Assembly (NCBI GenBank): GCA_040398425.1
Contig: JBBATZ010000001.1
Span: 1-64,000 of the forward strand
Origin: UBA7672 sp040398425
GTDB taxonomy: Bacteria; Pseudomonadota; Alphaproteobacteria; Caulobacterales; Hyphomonadaceae
Length of the DNA: 64,000 nt
Direction of reading: 5' to 3'
The notes beneath the pieces are model-generated. The model was not told the origin of the DNA and did not search any database. It saw only the letters and a program-made list of their open reading frames with translations. Of the stretch, positions 1-8,796 are shown piece by piece. The translations under genes and the position numbers were made by a program. Every line of letters begins with the position of its first letter. Position 1 is the stretch's first letter.

Positions 1-3000
1 GTGTCATTGCCAGTGCCGCCGGTGATGACGTCGTCGCCAGCGTCGCCAGCGAGGATATCAGCGCCGCCGCCGCCATTGATGGTGTCATTGCCTTCATTGC
101 CGCGCAGTGTATCGGCGAAGTTGCTGCCGACGATGATGTTGTCGCCGCGCGTGCCGCTGAAGGTGAAGCCGCCGCCGTTGTTGTTGAGGCCGCTCACATC
201 GTAGTTGACGCCGACGCGGGTGGTCGGATCGGAGAACAGGACCTCGCTGTCGCCGCGGCCGTCGGTGAAGACAACCCGCACGCGGAGGAACTGGTCCGCC
301 AGCGCGCCCAAAGCCGTGCCAGCAGCGTCCGGAACCGAGAAGGTCGCGCTCGTCGAGTTAACACCAGCGATATTGATGTCGAACCAGGTCGTCCCGTCGG
401 TCGAACGTTGCCATTGGAAGCCGAACGGCCCGAGACCATTGAGGTCGGCGATCGAAGACGTGTTCGCCGTCAGAAGATTGCCCTCGGTCGGCGTCGTGTC
501 GCTGATCACCGGCGCACCCGTCGCCGCGAACGGGAACAGTTGGCCCAGCGTATAGTCGATGAACCCGCCCGCGCCGTTACCGAAACGGAAGACTTCAATG
601 TTGCGTACTGTGTCGACGCCATCCGACACACGCACGAAGGTCGTATTCGGAAGCACCGGGGCCACCGCGCCGATCGTATTGTGCGTCACCGTAACCGTAC
701 CGTCATTGGCTCGCCTGAGCGAGTAGTTCGCCAGCACGTCCCAGAACATCACAGTATCGACGTCGCCTTGCTGGTTGCCATTCAGGACTTCCCGGACGAT
801 CTGCAGCTGGCTCGGAACGATGACGCGGTCGATCATCAGCTGGAACAGCGACTTGCCGACCCAGGCTGCAGGCGAACCGGCGCCGAACACGTGCTGGAGC
901 GAGTCCACCGTTGCGAGTTCGACGTTGGCATTGGTCGGCGACTTGACGCTGATGCGGACGTTGAGCCAGCGGTCGCCATCGATGATGTCGTTGCCGCCCT
1001 TGCCCGCGATCAGGTCGCTGCCGCCGCCGCCCAGGAGGACGTTGCCGCCCGAGAAGATCTGCTTGACGTCATTGCTCCAGTCGGACCCGTAGACGCCCTC
1101 GAACATCAAGTCGTTGGTAATGACCTGGTCAAGCCCAGCAATGCGGGCACGACCAGCGAGATCGAGTTCGTCACGGAAGAACAACGGACCAGCGGCAGCC
1201 CCGACATTGCCCGGAGCGTTTGCGTTCGCGTCATAGAGCCGGTCGTCGCCGATCAGGATGTCGTTGAACTTCCAACCCGAAGCGGCTTCCACCTTGTCAT
1301 AACGGTCGCGGAGAATGTCCGCCTGCTCCGTCGTGAAGATCGGGATGCCCATGTCGACGTTCGCAGCAGTTCCCACGCCTTTGTGGATGACCCAGTCGAA
1401 GCCAAACATACCTTCGCTGCGGACCACGCTCTCACCGTCGACCATGATGTCATCGCCGGACTCGCCGTCATGGTCGTGCTCTTCCGAGCCGGCGAACATG
1501 ACGTCGTGGCCGATGATCCTGGAGTCGAAGTTGAGTTCGGAGTTGTCGCCCGCCGTGGTGTCGAAGCCGGCGCCGGCTTCGAGCCAGTCATCACCCTCGT
1601 TGCCGATCAGCAGGTCAGCCGCGACGCCGCCGAGGACGAAGTCGGTGCCCTGGCCTGCGAACACTTCCGTGCTGTCGACGCCGACGAAAATCACGTCGTT
1701 GCCCGATCCGCCCATTAGGATGTCGATACCGTTCGAGTTGGCGATAACGTCATCGCCTTCATCGCCCTTGAGGAAATCGCCCATGTCGCCCGAGTCGGTG
1801 ATGATGTCGTCGCCGGCACCCCCGTTGACGAGATCAACGCCCGCGCCAGACTCGATGCGGTCATTGCCCGCGTCGCCCCAGATGCCATCGTCGCCGAAGT
1901 CGGTGATGATGATGTCAGCGTTGTTCGTGCCGCCGGCCACGACGTGCTCGCCGCCGTAGAAGCGGAGATAGTTCGTGTCAGCGCCGGGGGTGTTCGGGTT
2001 GTCGCGAACCACCTTGCCCTGGCCGAGCGCTTCGAGAACCGGGTCGTTGCCGATCGGATCCTTGCCGGGGGCAGAGCCTTCCGCGATCAGGAGGGCCAGA
2101 TCATCCTCAGCCGTCGCCAGCGCAGCGAGAGCACCAACTTCCGCATCAGCAGCAGACCAGAAAACGGCTGTAGCAGAAGCTAGCGCAGTCGTTGCAGCAG
2201 AAACCGCAGCATCCTGGGCAGCAGCAGCAGCAGCAGCCGCAGCAGCCGAAGCAGCAGCAGCATCAGCTGCCTGGTCCGCAGCAACAGCAGCGACATAGAC
2301 GTTCACAGCCGTCAGGAGACCAGCGTCAGCAGCAGCGGCAGCCGTGGCCGCAGCCTGCGCCGTGACCACAGCCGCGTCAGCGGCAACAGCTTGCGTCGCA
2401 GCCGTTTGCAGGGCCGCAGCATCTGTCGCATTTGCAAGCGTCTGCGCAGCAGCAGCAGCCGCGTCAGCGGCCGCAGCTTGCGTGGCCTGAGCCTGAAGCG
2501 CAGCGGCGTCGGTCGCATTTGCAAGCGTCTGGGCAGCAGCAGCAGCAGCGTCATCCGCAGCGGCCTGCGTGGCCTGAGCCTGAAGCGCAGCGGCGTCCGT
2601 CACATTTGCAAGCGTCTGGGCAGCAGCAGCAGCAGCGTCATCCGCAGCGGCTTGCGTGGCCTGAGCCTGAAGCGCAGCGGCGTCCGTCGCATTTGCAAGC
2701 GTCTGGGCAGCAGCAGCAGCCGCGTCAGCGGCAGCAGCTTGCGTCGCAGCCGTTTGAAGGGCGGCAGCGTCAGCCGCAGCAGCCAGCGCGAGCGCCGGCG
2801 CCAGAGCGGCGTCAGCAGCAGCCGCAGCAGTAGCCTGAGCTTGCAGGTCTACCGCATCCGTCGCGTCAGCGAGGGTCTGGGCATCCGCAGCCATCTGAGC
2901 TTCAGCGGCAGCAGCGCTTGCAGCGTCGTCGTAGGTTGTCTGAGCATCGTTACGCGCGGTTGTTGCGTCGGCAATCTCCTGATCCGTACCCGGGAGCGCA

Positions 3001-6000
3001 ATCAGAGCATCGAGCGCCGCTTGAGCGGTGTTCAATGCCGTCAGAGCGTCAGCTTCAACCTGAGCCGCGATGTCTGCAAACACGGCAGCCGCCGCCGCCT
3101 CTGAATCGGCGTGAGCAGCAGCGTCTGCTTGCGACAGAAGGCTAGCAGCATCCGTGGCGTCCGCTGCCGCCTGGGCGGCGATCGCAGCGGCGTCAGCCGC
3201 GGCAGCCGCAGTTGAAGCAGCCTGAAGCGCAGCGGCATCCGTCGCATTTGCAAGCGTCTGGGCAGCAGCAGCAGCCGCATCATCCGCAGCAGCCTGCGTG
3301 GCCTGAGCCTGAAGCGCCGCGGCGTCTGTCGCATTTGCAAGCGTCTGGGCAGCGGCAGCAGCCGCGTCATCCGCAGCAGCTTGCGTGGCATGAGCCTGGA
3401 GCGCAGCGGCGTCCGTCGCATTTGCAAGCGTCTGGGCAGCAGCAGCAGCAGTGTCAGCCGCGGCGGCTTGCGTGGCCTGAGCCTGAAGCGCAGCGGCGTC
3501 TGTCGCATTTGCAAGCGTCTGGGCAGCAGCAGCAGCCGCGTCAGCGGCAGCAGCTTGCGTCGCAGCCGTTTGAAGGGCGACAGCGTTCGTCGCGTCGGCC
3601 AGAGCCTGAGCGGCGTTGGCCGCAGCCTGGAGAACCGCTGCGTCAGTGGCGCCGGCTAAGGTAGCCGCCGCAACCAGGGCGTTGAGCTGGGCATTCGTGG
3701 TCAGAGCAGCAGCTGCGGCGGCAGCCGCGGCCGCAGCCGTCTGAAGTGCGGCAGCATCCGTGGTATCAGCGAGGAGAGCTGCATTGAGGGCGGCAGTAGC
3801 CGAGGCAACCGCAGCATCAGCCGTGTCGCTAGCAGCGGAAGCAGCAGTCGCGGCGGCTTGAGCAGCCGCAACAGCCGCATTCGCCTCGGCGAGTTCGCCC
3901 GGAGTCGCTGCGGTGTAGTCGGCCTGGTTCGCTTCGTCGACTTCCAGAACGAAGTCATACTTGGCAAACGAGTCGACGCCAATGTGGCGATTGATGATGT
4001 CATCTTCCGTGCCGCGGATGCCGTCGGCGCCCGGCAGCGACAGGTTGGAGTTTGCCATGAGCAACTTGGCGAACGAGTTCTGCTCTAGCGAGACGAGCAG
4101 GTTCTGACCCTGCGTGCGGGTCAGGTAGTAGAAGCGGTCGCCGTCCTGCAGGTTCTCCAGCTGCGCCTCGAAGATGGCGTTGAAGGTCGAACCCAGCATG
4201 CCGCCGAAGGGCATAAGCTTCTCGGCGAGACCGCCGATCCAAAGGTCAATGTCGTTGAGGCCGGTTTGCAAGCCAGCCCAAGTGCCGGTGCCGTTCAGGA
4301 AGTCGACGCGATCCGCCGGTGCGCCGGCGCCGCCGAATACGAGCAGCATCGCCGCATCGCGCTTCTGGTCCAGCGTGCCATCTTCGTTGATGCTCGGGTG
4401 ACGGCCGTAGGCGGCGAGGAAGTTCACGACCGACGTCGGGTTCTTCAGGTTTGCTGCGAACTCGACCCAGCTTTCGTAGGGTTTCAGGAAGGAAGAATTC
4501 GTCGCCGCAAAGAGTTGCGTGCGGGTGTCATTCAGCGTCGGGACGCCGGTGTCACGGCCGCGGGCAATGTTGAGCACCGCGAGGTCGAGGGGCAGTCCGA
4601 GCAGGTTGCTACGGAGGGATTCAACGAGGAATTCGTCGATTGCGTTACCGGTTTCAATCGTCATCCCGCGAATGATCGAAGCAGCGGCCTCGTCAGCCGT
4701 CAGGTCATTACCGGCGATGCCGTCATTGGTGTGGTCATAGCTGACCGGGTTGAGGAAGGCCTCGACGAGGTCGATCCCGGCGTCGAAGACGTTACCGTTC
4801 GCGTCGATACGCGGCATGTTGTCCGTCAGCATCGAGTGGCCGAAGCGGTAAACAACGTGAGCGAATTCGGCGAAGATTGCCGGGTTGATGTCCGGCGACG
4901 AGTTGAACACGAACGGGTCGATGTTCGGCTGGATCTTGCGGGCGAATTCTTCGAACACGAGGTGCTGGTATTGCATCTCGGTCGCGAAGCGGCCGCCCTG
5001 GAACAGGCGTTCGCCATCCCAGTTCAGCGTATTACCGAAGGCTTGCAACTGGAGAAGCGTCGCATTCGCCCCGGGCCAGCCGGCAAGGCTGGTCAGGTCT
5101 GTGTCGAGCCACTCATTGATGAATGCCAGGTCGCCGCTGGCCAGGATCGTCAGCTTCTGTTGTTCGACCTGGCGGTTGTGCTCCTGGTGGAACACGTGGT
5201 GGACGGTCGTGAGGCCGATGTTCTCGTTGCCGCGGCCGTCGCCCGTGATGAAGTGACGATCAAGCAGCTCGTTGTCGTAGGTGAGCTTCTGTCCCTGGGC
5301 ATTGCGGGCCTGGACGTTCCCCGTGATGGAGTCCGAGTCCTGTTGCAGAACGCCTGCGACGAAAACCGGAGCGGCTCCATCATTGATGTCATCAAGGAAG
5401 GCGTGACCGATGCGGACCGCGCCAGCCGTGAACGTGTTGACGGGCGAACCAGGCGTTCCCGATACGACGACGTCGTCAGCGGTGTTCGGAATGCCGTCAA
5501 CGCCGAGGCCCACGACAACCTGCGCCATGCCGGTGGTCGGATGCGGAATGAATTTGCCGTACTGGTCGGTGCGCAGCAGCGGGATGTTCAGAACATCGCC
5601 GTCGGTCAGCTGGATGCCCAGCATGAGGGCTTGCGCCTTGATGTCAGCCCAGGTGGGCAGGCCACCATTCGCGCCGTCGAGCAGGTGGCCGGTGGCGTGC
5701 GGTTTGCCGCCTTCCATTTCGTACTCGCGCAAGAACACCTGGTGAGAGGCGTGCGAGGTGTAGGTCTGATTCTGGTCGACGAAAGCGGTCGTCGAGTTGA
5801 CGGCCTCATGTCCGCCGCCGGGGGCGACGGTCGCGCGCGTCAGGACCATGAACTGGAGGTAGGGCGGAAGATCGTCGCTCGTGCCCAGGACGCCGTCAGT
5901 GCCGGCCATAAGCGGATCGTCAGCCTGCAGCGGGATGTAAACCTTACCGACGTTACCGCCCTTGGCAATCAGGTCGAGGCCGTGATCGAAGAACTGGCCG

Positions 6001-6626
6001 AAGAAGGTCATCCAGGCGTTGAACGGTGCTGACAGGCCTTCGTCCGGCGCGATGTTGGGGATGTAGGCGATGTCTGCGTTGGTGACGTAGACGCCGTTCG
6101 GTACCATGGCGTCACCGGGGAACAGCTGAACGGCGTTCACGCCATGCTGTTCGACCCATTTGGCCTGCGACAGGACGTTATCGAGCCAGGCCTGAACTGC
6201 GGCCGGATTGGTCAGCGTCTGATCGACGACAAGGTTCGATATGATGCGGGGATCGGCGTCGATAACGTTGCCGGTGCCATTGTAGTTCGTGTTCGTCATC
6301 GGCGGGCCGCCGGGCGAGAAGATATCGCCATCCGCATCGTTCCGGAAGCTGGCGTCGAGCGCGCGCGGCATCACCGTGTCGGCGGCACCCCAGTACTCAC
6401 GACCCGGGGTGATGTTGTTGTAGCTACCGTCAACCGTACGCAGACCGTAGGGGGAAATCGTCGTCGGAACGGCCAGCGTCGCTCCTGCGGTGCCAGCAGG
6501 CACGACGTTGCCATAGAAATCCACCCAGATCTGCGGGAGTGGCGTGCCGGTGGCATGTGCTTCAGCGATCTTGATCTGCGACAGGACAAACTTCGTGTCC
6601 TGAAGGTTCAGTTTAAACCCGCTCAT
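1..6626 (-). CDS. Giant animal-type heme peroxidase with Ala-rich spacer and RTX repeats (MopA-like), C-terminus cut by window edge
   Basis: The frame is open from ATG 6626 to the left edge, giving at least 2,208 residues with no stop. An animal heme-peroxidase domain fills roughly residues 20-900: FGQFFDHGLDL carries the likely distal His (about residue 215) and YRFGHSML the likely proximal His (about 597). An Ala-rich spacer follows (about 905-1490), then RTX nonapeptides (GGSGND, GGGGSDLIAG) near 1560-1645, 1860-1885 and 2165-2208, with an Ig-like stretch near 2030-2140. There is no N-terminal signal peptide, which suits type I secretion, although no T1SS genes are in the window. Heme peroxidase plus RTX is the layout of MopA proteins linked to Mn(II) oxidation in Aurantimonas, Erythrobacter and Pseudomonas putida. 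Substrate here is inference; iodide, bromide or phenols are alternatives. GGGGA lies six bases before the ATG. Confidence 0.9.
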   Translation of the reverse strand, partial: MSGFKLNLQDTKFVLSQIKIAEAHATGTPLPQIWVDFYGNVVPAGTAGATLAVPTTISPYGLRTVDGSYNNITPGREYWGAADTVMPRALDASFRNDADGDIFSPGGPPMTNTNYNGTGNVIDADPRIISNLVVDQTLTNPAAVQAWLDNVLSQAKWVEQHGVNAVQLFPGDAMVPNGVYVTNADIAYIPNIAPDEGLSAPFNAWMTFFGQFFDHGLDLIAKGGNVGKVYIPLQADDPLMAGTDGVLGTSDDLPPYLQFMVLTRATVAPGGGHEAVNSTTAFVDQNQTYTSHASHQVFLREYEMEGGKPHATGHLLDGANGGLPTWADIKAQALMLGIQLTDGDVLNIPLLRTDQYGKFIPHPTTGMAQVVVGLGVDGIPNTADDVVVSGTPGSPVNTFTAGAVRIGHAFLDDINDGAAPVFVAGVLQQDSDSITGNVQARNAQGQKLTYDNELLDRHFITGDGRGNENIGLTTVHHVFHQEHNRQVEQQKLTILASGDLAFINEWLDTDLTSLAGWPGANATLLQLQAFGNTLNWDGERLFQGGRFATEMQYQHLVFEEFARKIQPNIDPFVFNSSPDINPAIFAEFAHVVYRFGHSMLTDNMPRIDANGNVFDAGIDLVEAFLNPVSYDHTNDGIAGNDLTADEAAASIIRGMTIETGNAIDEFLVESLRSNLLGLPLDLAVLNIARGRDTGVPTLNDTRTQLFAATNSSFLKPYESWVEFAANLKNPTSVVNFLAAYGRHPSINEDGTLDQKRDAAMLLVFGGAGAPADRVDFLNGTGTWAGLQTGLNDIDLWIGGLAEKLMPFGGMLGSTFNAIFEAQLENLQDGDRFYYLTRTQGQNLLVSLEQNSFAKLLMANSNLSLPGADGIRGTEDDIINRHIGVDSFAKYDFVLEVDEANQADYTAATPGELAEANAAVAAAQAAATAASAASDTADAAVASATAALNAALLADTTDAAALQTAAAAAAAAAAALTTNAQLNALVAAATLAGATDAAVLQAAANAAQALADATNAVALQTAATQAAAADAAAAAAQTLANATDAAALQAQATQAAAADTAAAAAQTLANATDAAALQAHATQAAADDAAAAAAQTLANATDAAALQAQATQAAADDAAAAAAQTLANATDAAALQAASTAAAAADAAAIAAQAAADATDAASLLSQADAAAHADSEAAAAAVFADIAAQVEADALTALNTAQAALDALIALPGTDQEIADATTARNDAQTTYDDAASAAAAEAQMAADAQTLADATDAVDLQAQATAAAAADAALAPALALAAAADAAALQTAATQAAAADAAAAAAQTLANATDAAALQAQATQAAADDAAAAAAQTLANVTDAAALQAQATQAAADDAAAAAAQTLANATDAAALQAQATQAAAADAAAAAAQTLANATDAAALQTAATQAVAADAAVVTAQAAATAAAAADAGLLTAVNVYVAAVAADQAADAAAASAAAAAAAAAAQDAAVSAATTALASATAVFWSAADAEVGALAALATAEDDLALLIAEGSAPGKDPIGNDPVLEALGQGKVVRDNPNTPGADTNYLRFYGGEHVVAGGTNNADIIITDFGDDGIWGDAGNDRIESGAGVDLVNGGAGDDIITDSGDMGDFLKGDEGDDVIANSNGIDILMGGSGNDVIFVGVDSTEVFAGQGTDFVLGGVAADLLIGNEGDDWLEAGAGFDTTAGDNSELNFDSRIIGHDVMFAGSEEHDHDGESGDDIMVDGESVVRSEGMFGFDWVIHKGVGTAANVDMGIPIFTTEQADILRDRYDKVEAASGWKFNDILIGDDRLYDANANAPGNVGAAAGPLFFRDELDLAGRARIAGLDQVITNDLMFEGVYGSDWSNDVKQIFSGGNVLLGGGGSDLIAGKGGNDIIDGDRWLNVRISVKSPTNANVELATVDSLQHVFGAGSPAAWVGKSLFQLMIDRVIVPSQLQIVREVLNGNQQGDVDTVMFWDVLANYSLRRANDGTVTVTHNTIGAVAPVLPNTTFVRVSDGVDTVRNIEVFRFGNGAGGFIDYTLGQLFPFAATGAPVISDTTPTEGNLLTANTSSIADLNGLGPFGFQWQRSTDGTTWFDINIAGVNSTSATFSVPDAAGTALGALADQFLRVRVVFTDGRGDSEVLFSDPTTRVGVNYDVSGLNNNGGGFTFSGTRGDNIIVGSNFADTLRGNEGNDTINGGGGADILAGDAGDDVITGGTGND
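2342..3595 (-). repeat. 87-bp tandem repeats encoding a 29-residue Ala-rich unit, two blocks of four
   Basis: The 12-mer catttgcaagcg (plus strand) starts at 2429, 2516, 2603 and 2690, and again at 3245, 3332, 3419 and 3506, so the period is exactly 87 bp in both blocks. Each unit encodes a 29-residue stretch such as AQTLANATDAAALQAQA inside the giant peroxidase. The 555 bp between the blocks are also Ala-rich but diverged. The composition suggests a long helix acting as a spacer between the peroxidase and RTX domains. Near-identical copies are prone to length change by slippage or recombination, and also to assembly collapse. Confidence 0.9.
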
Positions 6627-7221
6627 TTGAAATCCCCAGTAACCCGGCACAAACGCCATAGGACCAGATGCGAGTTTTATTCCATCAGCTGACAGTCAGA
6701 TATCTCATTCATCCGTCAGGATTGACGGTCGCGCATTCCTTCGCCGCAAAAGAGAATTTATCTTCAGCCCTTAACTATCTGGGGGAATGACTTTTGTGAC
6801 GCCACTGCGCCACGCGTGTGCATATCAACGCAGCCGGTTACCTTACAAAAAATGCCTATTTGCGCCGTTGCCTATTAACGACGATCAAGCAGCGGCAGCA
6901 TGTCTTTTTTCGCTTTTTGGAGTACAAAAGTGTTCGTCGCTCTGCACTAAACCGCCCGCCGGCGGCATAGCATTGCGACGATGCCCTTGGCCGCGAAAGC
7001 CAATAAACGAATGCCTGCTCCGCTTAACTTATTTCGCATCTCTGATGGGGCATATGCTGGGCCCGCTATTGAGAATTAATCATATTTTCGTCACAGCGAT
7101 TCCGGGGACTCGCCTCGTCCGAGTTGTGTCAATTGAGAGTGCTGTCTCGATACATTTCTCCAATTGGGAGAATATCGAAGCCGATACTCTCCATTGAAGA
7201 CTACCTAATTGGCTGTTTTGC
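6627..7221. other. AT-rich intergenic region between divergent peroxidase and response-regulator genes
   Basis: About 595 bases separate two divergently read genes. The stretch is visibly more AT-rich than its surroundings, especially about 6,670-6,790 and 7,040-7,210. A 136-codon open frame (6787-7197, plus) has atypical composition and no recognisable domain, so I do not call it a gene. The region must hold the peroxidase promoter and probably that of the regulator; I cannot assign -35/-10 boxes with confidence. Confidence 0.5.
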
Positions 7222-7902
7222 GTGATTGTGCTGCTCGTCGAAGACAATAACGGCCTCGCCGCCGCCGCAACGCAGGCGCTTGCGGCGGCGCGCTTGCGGC
7301 TCGATTGGCATCGGGATCTGGAATCCGCCTACGACTCGGCCGTTGATCCGCAGACGGACCTTATTGTCCTCAATCGAACCCTGCCGGACGGCGATGGCCT
7401 GGAATTTCTACAACAGTTACGAAGCGCCGGAATCACGACCGCTGTTCTGATGATCTCGGCGCGCGCAGCGATTCCCGATCGGGTCGCGGCGCTTGAAGCC
7501 GGTGCGGACGACTATCTAGTAAAGCCCTTTGCGTTCGACGAGTTCGTCGCTCGGTGCCGCGCCCTCCTACGCCGCCCCCGCACCTTCGAGGGCGAACCCA
7601 TCCGCTATGGCGCTTTGGTCCTGCGGCCAGATACTTACGAACTCACGGTTCATGGAAGTCCGCTCGTCATCTCCAGGCGCGAAGGCCAGCTCCTGGTCGC
7701 CCTGCTGCGCCGTCAGGGCCGTGTGTGCACCCGCACTTATCTCGAAGGCGCTCTCTATGATCCAAGCGTTGCTGTCAGTCCGAACGCGTTGGAGACAAGC
7801 ATCTCGCGACTTCGGTCGCTGCTGGCCAGCGTCAATGCAAACATATACCTGAAAACCGTGCGCGGCGTTGGTTACGCGCTTACGGAGGGGACGAAAGCGT
7901 GA
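7222..7902 (+). CDS. OmpR/PhoB-type response regulator with Asn at the phospho-acceptor position
   Basis: The 226-residue protein has a receiver domain (about 1-115) and a C-terminal winged-helix DNA-binding domain (about 125-222, ending KTVRGVGYAL). The acidic pocket (VEDN, residues 7-8), the switch Ser (MISAR) and the conserved Lys (YLVKPF, about 102) are present. The position normally holding the phospho-acceptor Asp reads VLNRTLPDGDG, with Asn51. Known regulators of this kind act without phosphorylation or are controlled otherwise. No histidine kinase lies nearby. GTG 7222 is the called start; a second GTG lies at 7228 and there is no clear Shine-Dalgarno sequence, so translation may be leaderless. 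The gene converges on the sco gene with six bases between stops and may regulate the adjacent oxidase loci (inference). Confidence 0.85.
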   Translation: MIVLLVEDNNGLAAAATQALAAARLRLDWHRDLESAYDSAVDPQTDLIVLNRTLPDGDGLEFLQQLRSAGITTAVLMISARAAIPDRVAALEAGADDYLVKPFAFDEFVARCRALLRRPRTFEGEPIRYGALVLRPDTYELTVHGSPLVISRREGQLLVALLRRQGRVCTRTYLEGALYDPSVAVSPNALETSISRLRSLLASVNANIYLKTVRGVGYALTEGTKA

Positions 7903-7908
7903 CCGGCT

Positions 7909-8796
7909 CTATTCGTGACCGGTGTGCCCCTGGGGCGCCGAGTTGACCGCCGCGACCGCCACAGGCGCGCCAGCAGGCGCCATCTTCGCCATCACCTTCA
8001 CGGTCTCGCTCATCACCTTTACGGAATCCGAATGGTATACGACGCCGGTGACCCGACCGGTCGGATCCAGGATGTAGATGTTCGTGGTGTGATTGATGTG
8101 ATGAATCGGCTCGTCGTTCTTCAGCATCGCCGCTTCAATCCGCGACTGGAAGGCCTTCACCGCAACGGCTAGCTCCTTACGTGTGCCCGACAGGAAGATC
8201 ACATCCGGATCAATCGCGGGTCCCCATTTGGCGATCGCCTGGCGCCGGATCTCCGGCCCGGTCAACGCCTGCCCGCCATGTCCCGGGCCACTATGGCCAG
8301 ACGAGGAAACCGGCTCAGCAACGCCGTGTTGTCCGCCATGACCCATATTGCCCGTCATGTCATCGAGCCGCGGTGCGTTGATGTCCACGAACACCGCCTT
8401 CGTGGCGATGCCAGCAGCATTCAGCTGGTCAACGGCTGCCGGCATCGACTTCAGAGCGATGGGGCACGCCTCCAGGCACTCCATGTATCCGAAATATACC
8501 AGCGCCCAGCTGCCTTTCAGGTCCTGATCGGTGAACGCCTGCGCCTTTGTCGCCTCGACCAGCTGGAATGAGCCGCCAAGCGACTCCATGGGCGGCACGT
8601 CATAGCTGTGCTCGCCGTGACCATCGCGGGCGCCGACCACCTGACCCGTCAGAGGGTGCATCGTCGCTTCCGTGATTGACGGACCGGTGGTGGCAGGTTC
8701 GATCGCCGCAACGCCATCGGCGCGCTCGCCCGCACAGGCGGACGCCAGAAGCAGCGTGCAGACCGTCATACCGAGGCGAACGCGCATCATCGTCAC
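7909..8796 (-). CDS. SCO1/SenC-type copper chaperone lipoprotein with His-rich insert
   Basis: The 295-residue protein starts with a lipoprotein signal (TLLLASAC, Cys about 21). The Sco thioredoxin fold carries CxxxC in YMECLEACP (about 105-109) and the copper-binding His in HHINHTTNIYILDP (about 235). Between these, about residues 155-185, is an insert rich in His and Gly (GHGGQHG, GHSGPGHGG), and the C-terminus ends GHTGHE; neither belongs to the core Sco fold, and both could hold extra copper. Sco proteins deliver Cu or reduce cysteines for CuA assembly, but no cytochrome oxidase subunit is nearby. Its ATG overlaps the stop of the second multicopper-oxidase gene by four bases, so it probably serves that enzyme. 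Confidence 0.88.
   Translation of the reverse strand: MTMMRVRLGMTVCTLLLASACAGERADGVAAIEPATTGPSITEATMHPLTGQVVGARDGHGEHSYDVPPMESLGGSFQLVEATKAQAFTDQDLKGSWALVYFGYMECLEACPIALKSMPAAVDQLNAAGIATKAVFVDINAPRLDDMTGNMGHGGQHGVAEPVSSSGHSGPGHGGQALTGPEIRRQAIAKWGPAIDPDVIFLSGTRKELAVAVKAFQSRIEAAMLKNDEPIHHINHTTNIYILDPTGRVTGVVYHSDSVKVMSETVKVMAKMAPAGAPVAVAAVNSAPQGHTGHE

Noticed and set aside
2342..3595. Regular repeats that might suggest a CRISPR array
   Set aside because: The units are contiguous coding repeats of 87 bp with no spacers, in frame with the surrounding protein.
408..6032. Long plus-strand open frames (for example 408-1718 and 4266-6032)
   Set aside because: They are antisense to the peroxidase/RTX gene, whose translation gives clear motifs; the plus-strand products look like complement of biased codons.
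6787..7197. 136-codon open frame between the peroxidase and regulator genes
   Set aside because: No domain, Cys-rich and irregular composition, no ribosome site; lies in an AT-rich control region.
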